64,000 nucleotides of DNA from Cordilura impudica (GCA_963682025.1 OY821517.1:296408844-296472843); one strand, 5' to 3'. Positions 43,440 through 56,822 are shown, numbered from the stretch's first letter. Made by a program: numbers and translations. Notes: generated by a model not told the origin, from the letters alone.

Positions 43440-45966
43440 TTACTACCTAAAATAGTATAAGTTAATTATACACGATTCATTTGTTGGTTTATGCTCGAAT
43501 GCTCATTCTTTATTTTGTCAAAAGGTTTTATTAAACTAATAGTGCTAACAATGCACTTTATTAAAAGTAAAAATTTATTCAAGATTGGCCAATCATAAAA
43601 TTGCCAAAATATACGCTATTGTAATATGATATTTAAAATAAAATAACAATGTGTTGATATTGCAATAATTTCGATTTAAAATTTATGGTGAATTGGCCAA
43701 TCACAAAACAAAGTAAAAAATGCAAAATAGGAAAAATAAATATTAAGGGAGTTCTGCAATGCACAATAAGTTCCCTTAAAACAATAGGGGTATTGCTGTT
43801 ATCGTGCACACGTTAACTTATATAAAAAAGTAAGAGTGTTAAATTTGACTGTGCCGAATCTTTGATACCCTCCACCTCGGTCTGAGTCTTGATAATAAAT
43901 GTAAATGAAAAAGTAAACAATTTGTTAAACTTAATACCAAATTATTTCAGCAAATTCTTTGGGTTGGTTTTCGTCTTTTCTATTATTTCGGATTTATTTC
44001 GGTGTTTCATTTTTGGTCATCGTGGTTGCTGATCGGCATGCATTTATGTTATATACCTATATGCATGCGTATCCGATTATATGACATAACTTCTCGTTTA
44101 ATTTAGTTTTTGCTAATTAAATAGCTAGCCCTAACCTCCATTGCAAAGTTAATGGTTGTGTAGGGTGGCTATATGCATTAAATCGTGCTAATTGTAGATG
44201 GCTGTATAGTTTCTTTTAACTGGCCAACTATTTATTCATTGCGGCCATATAGGTCGGATAGAGTAACAAAATAATAACCAAAAAGAAAAAAAGCTCTCTC
44301 AACCTTTTTTAAAATATTGCCTTATTTTGAAAACATAGAGAATATATTTATAATAATAAATCTTCAAATTAGGGATGCCAAACGCTAAAAACCATTTGTC
44401 CCAAACATTTTAAATAAAATAATTTGTTCTCTTTATTTTCTGAAAAACTTCAAATTTTCATCCAAAAAAAATTGTGAAAATTTATATATAAAAAATAACA
44501 TTCTCGTCAAATTGCGTTTATTTATGTAACAGTTTTTATGTTCGCAATTCTTAAATATCATTTGAAGTTTTCTAAAATTCATTGAATTTAAATTAATGTT
44601 TTCTGTAGTGTGATTCTGTAAATTTCAACGATCCGACAATCGCAAAATATATCGACAGCTATTGTTGTTTGTACTAAGGATTAGGTGATTCACTAAGTAC
44701 ATACATCTTAACCACAGTTGTAAACGAGTGGCATCTCTGTCAAAATAAGCGAAAAACACAAAGAAGAATAGAAAAAAACCAAATTACTTCGTGTTTGACA
44801 GGATGATTTTATGTTTATGTTTAATATCTTTATTTTTTTTTTACTAATATTTCTGTGTATTTATTTGAAAATGAAATAACGAATGCTATTTAATTTTTTT
44901 ATTTATATAAAAAAGTTTTTTAATAAAAGCAAAATATTTTCACTATTTTATGATTTTTATTTATGTATGGCGACATTTCAACCTAAAAATTTAAGTTTTT
45001 ATCGATTGAATAAACAACACAAAAATGGTTGTCATTTAGATAACAACAACAGCTGACTTTAACAATAGCGAATATCGTTTAAAAATTTTAGTGATAATTT
45101 TGCAATTTTCTTTTTTTACTGAATCGCGGTATTGAAAAGCTATTAATTTCTCCTGAATGTCAAGATTTTTTTTAAATGTAAAAATTTTTTAAATGTGAAC
45201 ATAGGTATTTGCTGTTTTTTTTTTTTTTTTTTTTGGAATTTCGATTTGTGTTTAACGAATAAAATTTTTATATTAAATATGCAATTGATGTCTTCTAAAT
45301 TTAAAATTTTTATTTCCGACGTTTTGGTATGATTTTCTGAAATTCAATTATTGTAATTTATAATTGGAAATTTTTAATTCCAGTTTTTAGATTTGATATT
45401 TTCTTAAATTTGAATGGAAAGTTTAAAAAGTGCAATTTTGTATTTATGTGAATAATAATGCTTTAGTAATTATAAACAATTTTTAAAAATTAGATGTAAT
45501 CGCAATCAGATATTTTGTAGGTAAAGCAGAATAATAATTCTACATAACTATGTAGAACTGTTTTGAAAGCAAAAAACTCATAGATGAACTCGGTAACTCT
45601 ATTTTGTAAAGACAACAAAAAGTTAATATGCCAAACTTATATTCATATTTGTAAAAGAATAATGAAAATACGTATGAAATAAAAGACCAGCCCGTGTATA
45701 CTCTTAACATTGTTCTGTATGATATCCAGTTGAAAATATTAACATTCATGTTAAAATAGAAACAACTACTGCAAAGCTAATTTGAACAAACAAAAATTGT
45801 GGAGCCATCTACTGTGACATAGTCACGCTGAGCAAAATGAAGTGACACTCTGTTAATGCAAAAGAAATGTATTTTCCCCACAACAAAATATTGCAGAATT
45901 TTATGTAAATAAAATAATATACCGACTTTTTTCTAACATGCAGTTGTTATGGATATACATTTATAA
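43440..45966. other. Long AT-rich interval, no gene recognised
   Basis: The GACTGTGCCGAATCTTTGATACCCTCCACC segment near 43845-43874 resembles the start of fly-type interspersed repeats. A poly-T run lies at 45216-45234. I found no coding homology in about 2.5 kb. Confidence 0.4.
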
Positions 45967-46740
45967 TATACTAGATGTAACCCGGTGTGCTTCGCTACAC
46001 CCTCCCCCCCCCCTTCCGAATCCTTATGAAAGGGCTCACGTAAAGTCCCCAGGCTCTCACTAATACAGTAATTCAGATATATCACATTTAATATTAAATT
46101 TGTATAGGGGTGCCATGCGCATTTGTCCAATCCCGCCCATTTTTTTGTCTGACTACTCGCGTTAATAATAGATGACCTGAGATAAATTTTCAAAGCTCTC
46201 TCTATCATAGTACTTAGTATATATGATATTAAAAATTTACTTTGTATGGGAGGTGCCATGCCCACTAAAATTTCAGGAAGATCAGATAAGTCGTTACGGA
46301 GATTACCTCCTACAAACAAACAAACACATTACCTCTTTATTATGCAAAGTATAGATCATTAATATAGATTCCTTTATTTTGATACTTGCTGATATAAAAT
46401 GATTTTTGCTTTTTTAATTCGGTACAATAATTATCAGATTTTTCGGCGTTCCTGCCCTGGAGGTACATGTAGCTGCCCATGAGAAGAACATGGATTTGCC
46501 AAATTAAATCTGGCAACACTCAACTATTGGCCTTGAACTTAAAATATCACTTGGCAATTTTTATTTTTAGTGATTTTTGATTTTGCCCATTTTTGATTTT
46601 GAAAATTTTTGTTTTTGGGCGATTTTTATTTTTCGCGATTTTTGGGTTTGGCGATTTTGATTTTGACGATATATTTTCCACGACAAATCACATTGATAAC
46701 TAATGTACTTGTCAAAAGGCTGTTGCTTTCGTAGTACATC
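45967..46740. repeat. Inverted duplication arm A (short Helitron-like element plus GCGATTTTT repeats)
   Basis: Begins TGTAACCCGGTGTGCTTCGC, runs through GTGGGCATGGCACC-type sequence (inverted) and AGGAGGTAATCTCC to CATTACCTCTTTATTATGC, then unique sequence and a degenerate GCGATTTTT block at 46560-46670. Bases x map to 94518-x in arm A' (47778-48551). All stretches I compared, including a run of 10 C/G, are identical. Confidence 0.9.
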
Positions 46741-46742
46741 AT

Positions 46743-47777
46743 ATCTATACTAATATTATAAAGAGGTAATGTGTGTTTGTTTGTTTGTTTGTTTGTTTGT
46801 TTGTTTGTTTGTTTGTTTGTAGGAGGTAATCTCCGTAACTAGCCATCTGTTCTTCCTGAAATTTTCACGGAGTCTTACTGCGGATATGGGAAGTGCTATA
46901 GGCTATAATTTTTTTCAATATTTTTAGTGGGCGTGGCACCTCCCACACAAAGTTAATTTTTAATATCATATGCATATAGCTTTGCAAATATGTGTGAGGT
47001 CACCTATTGTTAATATTAGTAGCCACGCCGGAAATGGGCGGGATCGGAGAAGTGGGCGTGGTACCTCCCATACAAGTAATAATTCAATGTTATATATCTC
47101 GAGTACTGTGACAGAGAGAGCTTTTCAAATTTGTCTGATGGCACCTATTATTAATGTGAGCAGTCGGACAAAAAATGGGCAGTATCGGACCAATAGGCGT
47201 AGCACCCGCCATACAAATAAAATATAAAATGCCATGTATCTGGAGTACTGTTATAGTGAGAGTCTTGGGACTTTGTGTGAACCCATAAGTTACTCATATG
47301 ATTAGTTACACAAAAAATGGGCGTGATCGGAGCAGTGGGCGTGGCACCGCCCATACAAAGTAAATATATGATATCATATAACTGGTGTACTAAAAAAGGG
47401 AATCTTTGCAATTTGCACGAGCCCATCAGATCTTAGCATGAGTAGTCAGACAAAAAATTTGTGGGTTCACACCAATGGGTGTGGAACTCCCCATGCAAAG
47501 TAACTTTTTAAAGTCATATATCTGGAGTACTGTAAAAGAGAGAGCTTTATGGCTTTGCGTGAGCCCATAGGTTCTTTGTATGATTAGTAGAACAAAAAAA
47601 ATGGGCGCGATCGAAGCAGTGGGCGTAGCACCGCGCATGCAAAATAGATATCTAATATCATATAACTGGGAAAGACTCGAAATTTTGCACGAGTCCACCA
47701 GATATTAATGTGAGCAGTGCGATAAAAATTGGGCGGGATGGGATAAGTGGGCGTGGCACCTCCTATATAAAAAATAT
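46743..47777 (+). repeat. Inverted duplication arm C (long Helitron-like element)
   Basis: Starts ATCTATACTAATATTATAAAGAGG, then (GTTT)n, GTAGGAGGTAATCTCC, and five to six units carrying GGGCGTGG(C/T)ACC(T/G)CCCATACAAA about 140-165 bp apart. Bases x map to 96322-x in arm C' except for about 21 bp missing in this copy near 46977. Apparent 85-91-residue proteins on both strands are repeat shadows. Confidence 0.9.
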
Positions 47778-48551
47778 GATGTACTACGAAAGCAACAGCC
47801 TTTTGACAAGTACATTAGTTATCAATGTGATTTGTCGTGGAAAATATATCGTCAAAATCAAAATCGCCAAACCCAAAAATCGCGAAAAATAAAAATCGCC
47901 CAAAAACAAAAATTTTCAAAATCAAAAATGGGCAAAATCAAAAATCACTAAAAATAAAAATTGCCAAGTGATATTTTAAGTTCAAGGCCAATAGTTGAGT
48001 GTTGCCAGATTTAATTTGGCAAATCCATGTTCTTCTCATGGGCAGCTACATGTACCTCCAGGGCAGGAACGCCGAAAAATCTGATAATTATTGTACCGAA
48101 TTAAAAAAGCAAAAATCATTTTATATCAGCAAGTATCAAAATAAAGGAATCTATATTAATGATCTATACTTTGCATAATAAAGAGGTAATGTGTTTGTTT
48201 GTTTGTAGGAGGTAATCTCCGTAACGACTTATCTGATCTTCCTGAAATTTTAGTGGGCATGGCACCTCCCATACAAAGTAAATTTTTAATATCATATATA
48301 CTAAGTACTATGATAGAGAGAGCTTTGAAAATTTATCTCAGGTCATCTATTATTAACGCGAGTAGTCAGACAAAAAAATGGGCGGGATTGGACAAATGCG
48401 CATGGCACCCCTATACAAATTTAATATTAAATGTGATATATCTGAATTACTGTATTAGTGAGAGCCTGGGGACTTTACGTGAGCCCTTTCATAAGGATTC
48501 GGAAGGGGGGGGGGAGGGTGTAGCGAAGCACACCGGGTTACATCTAGTTTT
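47778..48551. repeat. Inverted duplication arm A'
   Basis: Reverse complement of 45967-46740, joined directly to arm C at TATGATGTACTACGAAAGC and ending TGTAGCGAAGCACACCGGGT then TACATCTAG. It holds the short Helitron-like element in + orientation (about 48163-48547). Confidence 0.9.
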
Positions 48552-49600
48552 TTATATAGGAGGTGCCACGCCCACTTATCCCATCCCGCCCAATTTTTAT
48601 CGCACTGCTCACATTAATATCTGGTGGACTCGTGCAAAATTTCGAGTCTTTCCCAGTTATATGATATTAGATATCTATTTTGCATGCGCGGTGCTACGCC
48701 CACTGCTTCGATCGCGCCCATTTTTTTTGTTCTACTAATCATACAAAGAACCTATGGGCTCACGCAAAGCCATAAAGCTCTCTCTTTTACAGTACTCCAG
48801 ATATATGACTTTAAAAAGTTACTTTGCATGGGGAGTTCCACACCCATTGGTGTGAACCCACAAATTTTTTGTCTGACTACTCATGCTAAGATCTGATGGG
48901 CTCGTGCAAATTGCAAAGATTCCCTTTTTTAGTACACCAGTTATATGATATCATATATTTACTTTGTATGGGCGGTGCCACGCCCACTGCTCCGATCACG
49001 CCCATTTTTTGTGTAACTAATCATATGAGTAACTTATGGGTTCACACAAAGTCCCAAGACTCTCACTATAACAGTACTCCAGATACATGGCATTTTATAT
49101 TTTATTTGTATGGCGGGTGCTACGCCTATTGGTCCGATACTGCCCATTTTTTGTCCGACTGCTCACATTAATAATAGGTGCCATCAGACAAATTTGAAAA
49201 GCTCTCTCTGTCACAGTACTCGAGATATATAACATTGAATTATTACTTGTATGGGAGGTACCACGCCCACTTCTCCGATCCCGCCCATTTCCGGCGTGGC
49301 TACTAATATTAACAATAGGTGACCTCACACATATTTGCAAAGCTCTCCCTATCATAATTCTCAATATATGCATATGATATTAAAAATTAACTTTGTGTGG
49401 GAGGTGCCACGCCCACTAAAAATATTGAAAAAAATTATAGCCTATAGCACTTCCCATATCCGCAGTAAGACTCCGTGAAAATTTCAGGAAGAACAGATGG
49501 CTAGTTACGGAGATTACCTCCTACAAACAAACAAACAAACAAACAAACAAACAAACAAACAAACAAACACACATTACCTCTTTATAATATTAGTATAGAT
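48544..49600 (-). repeat. Inverted duplication arm C'
   Basis: Reverse complement of 46743-47777, with about 21 extra bases (TTGAGAATTATGATAGGGAG region, near 49345-49370). It ends CCTCTTTATAATATTAGTATAGAT. Together with arms A, C and A' it completes the A-C-A'-C' arrangement. Confidence 0.9.
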
Positions 49601-51039
49601 GTATATTATTTGTATTATTTAATATGTTTATATAAATTTATAAATAAATTTATACAAAAATTTTTTTTTGTTATATTTACATTGTTTTTTTTTTATTAAC
49701 AACAAGGTATTTTAGCATTATTTGCTTTAGATGTTAGTGAATTTTACTCCCTTTATATTAACTCGTAGTGTCTGCTTGTCGAAAAAATTTTGGATCGATT
49801 TTAATCAATTTCCCGTGAGCCATTCGATCTGAAATTTTGCAGGCAGGCTCGTGGTAATAACAGAAATGACCTAACAAATTTTTAGAGTGATTCCAAAACA
49901 ATGGAAACTTTAAAATTTTTCTACCTGAGTTAATAAAAAAATGTACAAAGGGTTAGTTTTTATTATATTATTACCACAGCGACTACAAAAACAACAAGTT
50001 CAGCTATGACAACAACACAACATTTAGAATAACAACAAGAACAATATAGAAACATCATATTTTTCATTTTTTTTACTTTTTCAGAGATTTCCCTGGACCT
50101 GTTCCACCGATTTTAATGATCTTTGAAACAGGAATCTTCCCATGAATTTGGTGATCACTATACCTGCACTATTCAGGGCGTGATCGTGACAAGAACAACA
50201 TAGAAAATTATATTTTTTCAAGACTTTTTTTAGTTCTTCATTCAAATCTCGGGCCCTAATCGACCGATTTGGACGATTTTAAATAGCAAACTTTTCAGGA
50301 TGTTAATGAATCATTTTTTATGTCAACGACCACCCTAGCTGCCCGATTGATGCCGTTATTGTGATTTCCACAGACGGACAGACGGACATCGCTATATCAA
50401 CTTCGGTTGTTATAAGGATCACAAATATGTATATTTTATGGGGTCCAAAATTTTTTTTCTAATTATTACAAACGAAATGACAAATTTATATATACCCTCT
50501 GCACACTGGAGTGAAGGGTATATAAAACCCACTTAACAAATGAATTACCTGTGTGTGGTTTCTCTACCAATTGCATTAGTGCATCGTTAGGTAAAATATA
50601 AAGGTATAAAAAGGTATGATAATAAAAAACCCAGGTTACAAATGAATTACAACTTCTGTGTATTGACATTCATACTTACAAATATATCAAAAGGGTGGTG
50701 TCTCTTGTAAGCAGATATCATTACTGATAATAGAACAAATAATGACTATTATAAGCTATACAATAGCTAAAGCACAAATCTAACACACCACGGCATACTT
50801 ATAGGGCTGCTTAATTTGAAATTTTCTTGATCGCGAATCGTCACGGGTACAAAAGTATACATATGGTTAAAGAGGACAATTTCACCTTTGAAATTTGACA
50901 AAAATATAGTAGTTTAACAAATATTTCAGAACTCCCCTAATATTAAACGGTAGGGTTGCGCAGATAGCCAACTGCACAGTTTTTATCAGAATGCTTCATT
51001 GTTACAGGAAAATAATCTACTGGTATAACTGACTCGCAT
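49601..51039. other. AT-rich interval with a probable fly-type repeat
   Basis: 49740-50530 contains ATTCGATCTGAAATTTTGCA, GACAGACGGACATCGCTATA and ends TATATACCCTCTGCACACTG then GAGTGAAGGGTATATA, typical wording of a fly interspersed repeat; class not assigned. A degenerate direct repeat AACAAATGAATTAC occurs near 50535 and 50638. No gene was seen. Confidence 0.45.
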
Positions 51040-51421
51040 CTACAATATTAATAGGTTAGGCGATTTCTTGTGACTGATGTTTTGTTCTACCGTTTTATCC
51101 CGATTTTGAACAAACGTATATTATTTGAAAGGTATTTATTCATTTTAGCCATTTTGCAAATTTACAGATTTTAAAATTTTTTCCCTTACTTTGAGTAAAT
51201 TGCATTCTAAGTTGCTACTAACACATAGATAAAATTAAACAATGCTATGTGTGTGTTTATTAAATTTGTTAATGTATTTGTAATAAAAATGAGTTTGTTT
51301 TTTGTGTTGATTTGTGAATTGGCTATAATTGATTAGTATAATTTTAAGGTCTTTATTTAATGAAAAAATAAAATTTTCTAGAATTTGCGGTCGAATTTCG
51401 AGGGCTGGAATCTGCTAGTAT
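51040..51421 (-). repeat. Interspersed repeat R1, copy 4
   Basis: Inverted copy from TCTACAATATTAATAGGTTAGGC to GAGGGCTGGAATCTGCTAGTA. This is the most complete match to copy 1. Confidence 0.78.
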
Positions 51422-51739
51422 ATATAAAAGTACACCATGCATTTTTGTAAAAATTTTTGTAAAATTATCTCAAGCACATAAGGAGTGCATGTATTCATAT
51501 AGCTATAAGGAAAGTGGTCGAGCTTTTTCAAGTAATAGTTACCCAAGAGGACAGTCCGATTCAACTGAAATTTAAGAATAATAATTCTGGTACTTCTATG
51601 ATTCTAAAAACTATAAACTTGTTATACTAAATACGTACATTTATCTTTTTATACGCTTTCAAACATGAAAAGTTTTAGTCTTTGTTACTAAAGCTACTCG
51701 AGCTTCATCGTAGGCGTTACGCAGATTGGTAATATAAGA

Positions 51740-52110
51740 ATATTCAGGTATATTCAGTAAAGTAAATGCGGCGGTTTTTCAACTATTTTGAGCCATCCGC
51801 AAAGTATGAATTCGAAATGTCGTCAAAATAGGCTTCTGTCGTCAAAATGACCTCCTCATTCGACACAAATATTGTTCTTCCGAGTTATTTCCTTAAATTT
51901 TGAAACAGAAAAAGTCGCTGGTATCCAACTCAGTGACAATAATTCGAACCTCAACTCCTGTATTTTTTCCATCCAAACTGCAGAAGTGAGCAGCCGACCA
52001 TTATTTTGATGAAAGATCACTTTTTTATTCATTTTTCCAGTTTATCAATATAGTTAATTCCATGTATATGTGGTCACAAGCATTAACCGTCCAAGTCGAA
52101 AATCATGCTT
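51740..52110 (-). pseudogene. mariner transposase C-terminal relic
   Basis: The minus frame from about 52036 reads MNKKVIFHQNNGRLLTSAVW, MEKIQELRFELLSLSW, then after the PDLAPSD position (read here WIPATFSVSK) FKEITRKNNICVE*GGHFDD and GWLKIVEKPPH. HQDNA...KIQEL.FELL...YSPDLAPSDYF is the classical mariner pattern. Here the second aspartate is N (HQNN) and the third motif is scrambled, with several stops. Upstream about 25 more codons are recognisable. Confidence 0.6.
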
Positions 52111-52464
52111 TCGAGAAAAATCAGTTTTTATATAAATATAATGGGGCTTCATTGCGGCTTAAGTCGTTATGTTTTCATTAATAACTTTTTAAAAAACATT
52201 GTTGGAGAAATGGGGATGTCACGCCAATACAAAGCATTGTTAGTAGAATATGATAACATATTGTAACGACAAGATTTTCTCTTTGATTCCGGGGTAGGCT
52301 CAGGAAAAATCCAGGAGTTCTTTGACAGAATAAAAATGTAATACACTTTGATCTGTTTTCTTAACACGTTATAAATTGTATCAAATATTTATTTATTGGG
52401 TTTCTTAGGATGACAATATAAACTTTCAAACTTTATGACGTGAAGCGTCTATGTAGCGTGGTCA

Positions 52465-55400
52465 CTAGGGTGGCCCTTCGTTATATGGAGGGAAAAAAAA
52501 GTGTTCAAACTGTCGGTCTCACCCCCTAGAAATATGCGAATAGCAAAAAAACCGAGAAATACAAAGTTTTGGGCCAATCGAAAAACGTTTAGTCGTGGCG
52601 CAAAGCGATTGAAAATTTCAAGTGTGTTTATATGGGGAAAATATGACTTTTTTTCAGATTTTACGAAAATTTCGTTCTATATTTTAATTTTTCCGACAAG
52701 CTGTTATATAATTCGAGATTAGTATTAAATTATCCTTTCAAAAGGCTGTAAAACTTCAAAATCGAATAAAACCTCGCCAAGAAATAGCAAATGCCCCAGA
52801 CCACTTTTGTGCCAAAAAAAACTAGGTCATGAAACTTGATGGCATTTTTTTCAACTTTGAGAAATTGATTAAAGCCATCATTTCTTTTGGTCTCTACACT
52901 AATAAGTACTCAGATATGAAGTATTGTTATATTACAACGTTGTTAACCTATTGCGCATTGAGACCGAAAATTGGAAATTTTTTTGATAATATTTTTAAAA
53001 CTCCTTTTTAAAGTTTGAAAAAATTTTCTTAAACAAAATTTAAAAAAATGAATCTATCACTTTACGGTTTTATTAAAAACATGTTGCAGATCAACTGTGT
53101 GAATTTTTAAGTAAATCCCTCTGCCAGAATTTTTTTGACAAGGATTTTATTTTGCGGATTTCGAGAAAAATTGGATTTTTGTGAAATATTCGGTAAATGT
53201 ACTCTTTCTAAATATTTTGTATCAAAAATTCATCACTTTTCTACTTTTAAATGTTATATTTTATCTTAATAGTATAGGGTTTCGAAAAAAATAATAGGAC
53301 TCCACTACCCCTTTCGGAATTGGGGTCACATATGACCCCAAGCTAATAATAGACAATTTATTCAAAAAATATTTTGTAAGTGCTGTCCAATTTTTAGATG
53401 CGACGCTTAAAATATAATAACCAGATGTGTAGAAGTTTCGTTTCAAAAATTTTGGATAAATCCGAGATCGCTAACCCATTATTTGCCAAGGCCAGCTTTG
53501 GATTTTAAGATATTTTTAAATAAAAATGACCGAAAACGAGTTTTTCTATTAAGCTCGATGAAACCACTATTTAGACTTTAAGAAAAATAATTCGTTTAAT
53601 TTTTTTCTATTTAACCCTTCAGTGCTCCTGAGATCAAAATTATCCATTGTGATATATCCCTGGTGCAAATGTCTGCTTATTGCTCGCGAATATAAATTAA
53701 CACAACTTTTAACCAATTTTGTTAAAAATATCTAATAAAACCCTCAAATACGAAAATTTCAAAATTATTATAAAATATTTATTTGTTTGAATTACATTTA
53801 TTAAATTTTGGTAAGTGGTATCTTTATTTGCAGATTTTAAATTATTATATAATTAATTTTTCTTTTATGCAGCTGAATACTTACTTATATACCACTAAAG
53901 CAAAAATGGAAGAAGCTTTAAAAGATGTAGGTGACATTGAAGATAATATAAAGCGACCGATTATAAGAAATTAAAAAATGTCAACCATTATAGGTAATGG
54001 CATTGAACAGTTCGTTTCCGCGGAAACCAAACTTTTTTTTAAGAGATTCTCAAAAGACCAAGAATTTTTAAAATCCAACTCTACAAATTGGCATCAAATT
54101 ATTGATTTTACCAAAGCAAAAGAAATTATTGGTCTCTTGAAGGTAGTCAATGACACAGCAGAAAGGTGTGTTAAGCTGATGGAGGAATATAATTCACTTT
54201 TCACAAAAGATGAAGAGCAAAAACAATTTGTTTTACAAGTTGTGTACGATTATAGACGTAATTATTCAGGCTGCATAAAAGAAAAATTAATTAAATAATA
54301 TTTAAAATCTGCAAATAAAAATACCATTTACAAAAATTTAATAAATGTAATTCAAACAAGTAAACATTTTACAATAATTTTGAAATTTTCGTATTTGTGG
54401 GTTTTATTAGATATTTTTAACGAAATTAGTTAAAAGTTGTTTTAATTAATATTCGCGAGCAATAAGCAGACAATTGCACCAGAGATATATCACAATGGAT
54501 AATTTTGATCTCAGGAGCACTGAAGGGTTAAATAAAAAAAATTAACCGAATTATTTTTCTTAAATTCTAAATAGTGGTTTCATCGAGCTTAATAGAAAAA
54601 CTCGTTTTCGGTAATTTTTATTTAAAAATATCTTAAAATCCAAAGCTGGCCTTGGCAAATAATGGGTTAGCGATCTCGGATTTATCCAAAATTTTTGAAA
54701 CGAAACTTCTACACATCTGGTTATTATATTTTAAGCGTCGCATCTAAAAATTGGACAGCACTTACAAAATATTTTTTGAATAAATTGTCTATTATTAGCT
54801 TGGGGTCATATGTGACCCCAATTCCGAAAGGGTTAATGGAGTCATATTATTTTTTTCCGAAACCCTAGGCTATTAAGATAAAATATAACATTTAAAAGTA
54901 GAAAAGTGATGAATTTTTGATACAAAGTATTTAGAAGGAGTACATTTACAGAATATTTCACAAAAATCCAATTTTTCTCGAAATCCGCAAAAATAAAATC
55001 CTTGTCAAAAAATTCTGGCAGAGGGATTTACTTACAAATTCACACAGTTAATCTGCAACATGCATTTAATAAAACCCTAAAGTGATGGATTCATTTTTTA
55101 AATTTTGTTAAAGAAAATTTTTTCAAACTTGAAAAAGGAGTTTTAAAAATATTATCAAAAAAATTTCCAATTTTCGATCTCAATGCGCAATAGGTTAACA
55201 ACGTGATAATAAAACAATACTTCATATCTGAGTACTTATAGGTATAGAGACCAAAAAAGAATGATGGCTTTAATCAATTTCTCAAAGTTGAAAAAAATGC
55301 CATCAAATTTCATGACCTAGTTTTTTTTGGCACAAAAGTGGTCTGGGGCATTTGCTATTTCTTGGCGAGGTTTTATTCGATTTTGAAGTTTTAGAGCCTT

Positions 55401-55664
55401 TTGAAAGGACAATTTAATACTAATCTCGAATTATATAACAGCTTGTCGGAATAATTAAACTATATAACGAAATTTTCGTAATATCTGAAAAAAAGTCATA
55501 TTTTCCCCATATAAACACACTTGAAATTTTCAATCGCTTTGCGCCACGACTGAACGTTTTTTGAATGGCCCAAAACTTTGTGTTTCTCAGTTTTTTTGCT
55601 ATTCGCATCATTCTAGGGGGTGAGAACGACAGTTTGAACACTTTTTTTATTAAGAGCCACCCTA
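52465..55664 (+). mobile_element. Fold-back DNA transposon with about 1.38-kb TIRs (LTE3)
   Basis: Left arm 52465-53850 and right arm about 54290-55664 are inverted copies end to end with scattered mismatches and small indels. Ends are CTAGGGTGGCCCTT and its partner AAGAGCCACCCTAG. TGGTCA flanks both sides (52459-52464 and 55665-55670), a 6-bp duplication (7 if the shared G is counted). About 440 bp of unique sequence with a short coding region lies in the middle. The arms carry mirror-image 73-codon frames (52501-52722 and 55420-55641) that I regard as non-coding. Confidence 0.85.
53869..54298 (+). pseudogene. LTE3 central ORF, C-terminal fragment of an unnamed transposon protein
   Basis: After a splice-acceptor-like TTTTATGCAG (ends about 53871) the frame reads LNTYLYTTKAKMEEALKDVG, EDNIKRPIIRN, TAA 53972-53974, then MSTIIGNGIEQFVSAETKLF, FTKAKEIIGLLKVVNDTAER, CVKLMEEYNSLFTKDEEQKQ and FVLQVVYDYRRNY. 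VNDTAER....EYN..LTK.EEQKQF.LQVV is a recurrent C-terminal signature of unnamed insect transposon proteins. No catalytic core is present, so LTE3 is a non-autonomous derivative. The superfamily is unknown to me. Confidence 0.6.
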
Positions 55665-55670
55665 GTGGTC

Positions 55671-56710
55671 AGGTATAGGTGGAAAAATACCAATGAGATT
55701 GTTGCTGAGGCCAAAATTCTGTCGTAGCATGAGTGATGAACAACCGTCTCGAGCTGCTTTCAGATCAACTAACCTTTAACCCTAACTTCGACGATACTAA
55801 AGATATAACGGCCAATTAGTATTGTCGGAGTTAGTGTCTCTTCACTTTCCCCTCTCACAATCTAAATAGTTGTTAACCATATATATTGTGCTCCTCCAAA
55901 ATAATTATTAATGACATACGACCAACAGCCCTTATGCATTAACATGAATTTGCCTTCACGCGTAGCCTTCCAGTATACAGCCGTAACAAACTTACTACTT
56001 CATGGCTACAACACAATTGATCATTTTTCCTGTCTTGCCGTTCTTTCATAATACCCTAGTGGTAAGATGTTGTTCATTGACATGTATACAAATCTACATG
56101 TTGAGTTTATTTAATTGTCGGAAGATGTCGCCGTGGTAACCAATAACCGAACAGGGTGATTAGAAATATAAATCAAATGATAGCGGTTCAACTTTAATAA
56201 TACTATGTATCAATATCATACAGCTATTGATCAAATAATATGAATTCAAATTTAAATAATAACAACATTAATATCATACAGATATTAATCAAATAATATG
56301 AAAATTATAGTTATTATACAATAATTAAATAGTAGAAATAATACAACGTTGGGTATTATAATAAAAATAGAATAAAAGCGATATAAGTGTATTGATGATG
56401 CGGTAATAACCGCATGAAACAATGATGTTGTGTGGCCCAAAACGAGGGTAGACTTTGGTCCTCACAATATATAACTCAATTCGTTCTTAAGCGTTCGTTC
56501 GCAAGCGACCACAGATATATCCCCAAAAACGTGACCACAACTTTAACAGTCGATTTTACTGACTTTGCTCTCTTCGGGGCGAATTGACGTTATGTTAGAT
56601 CATTTGTTACATATCGTCCAAGAATCTTATCAGGGTCGATGGCAAATCTCTAATCCAGCTAATTAATCAGTCGCATTATTGCGTTCTTTCAAACATATAA
56701 ATTCCTAAAA
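55671..56710. other. Interval without recognised gene
   Basis: 56150-56680 has a TATATAACTC near 56470 and mixed base composition and could be part of an old LTR, but I found no matching second copy, primer-binding site or polypurine tract. Two similar ATCATACAG(A/C)TATT(A/G)ATCAAATAATATGAA words lie about 60 bp apart (56217 and 56275). Confidence 0.3.
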
Positions 56711-56822
56711 TAAAGGGTCCGCCATTTAACGTTTTTTTTCAACTAGTGCTTATTTCGTGAATGGTAACACTTAGCTCATATCTGATTTGACAGATAATTA
56801 GTTTTATCCTTCCGCTGAACGA

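Noticed and set aside
45540..45749. Short host gene candidates in 43.4-46.0 kb
   Set aside because: All frames are short, AT-driven and motif-free.
46970..49373. Paired 85-179-residue frames with GGATPT-like repeats
   Set aside because: Shadows of inverted Helitron-like repeats; identical frames on opposite strands merely reflect the inverted duplication.
52501..55641. Mirror-image 73-codon ORFs in the LTE3 arms
   Set aside because: Arms diverge with indels outside these frames, and the residues show no known domain; probably chance frames in the TIR.
56150..56680. Solo LTR of a retrotransposon
   Set aside because: A TATA-like box and mixed composition only; no TG...CA ends, target duplication or second copy could be established.
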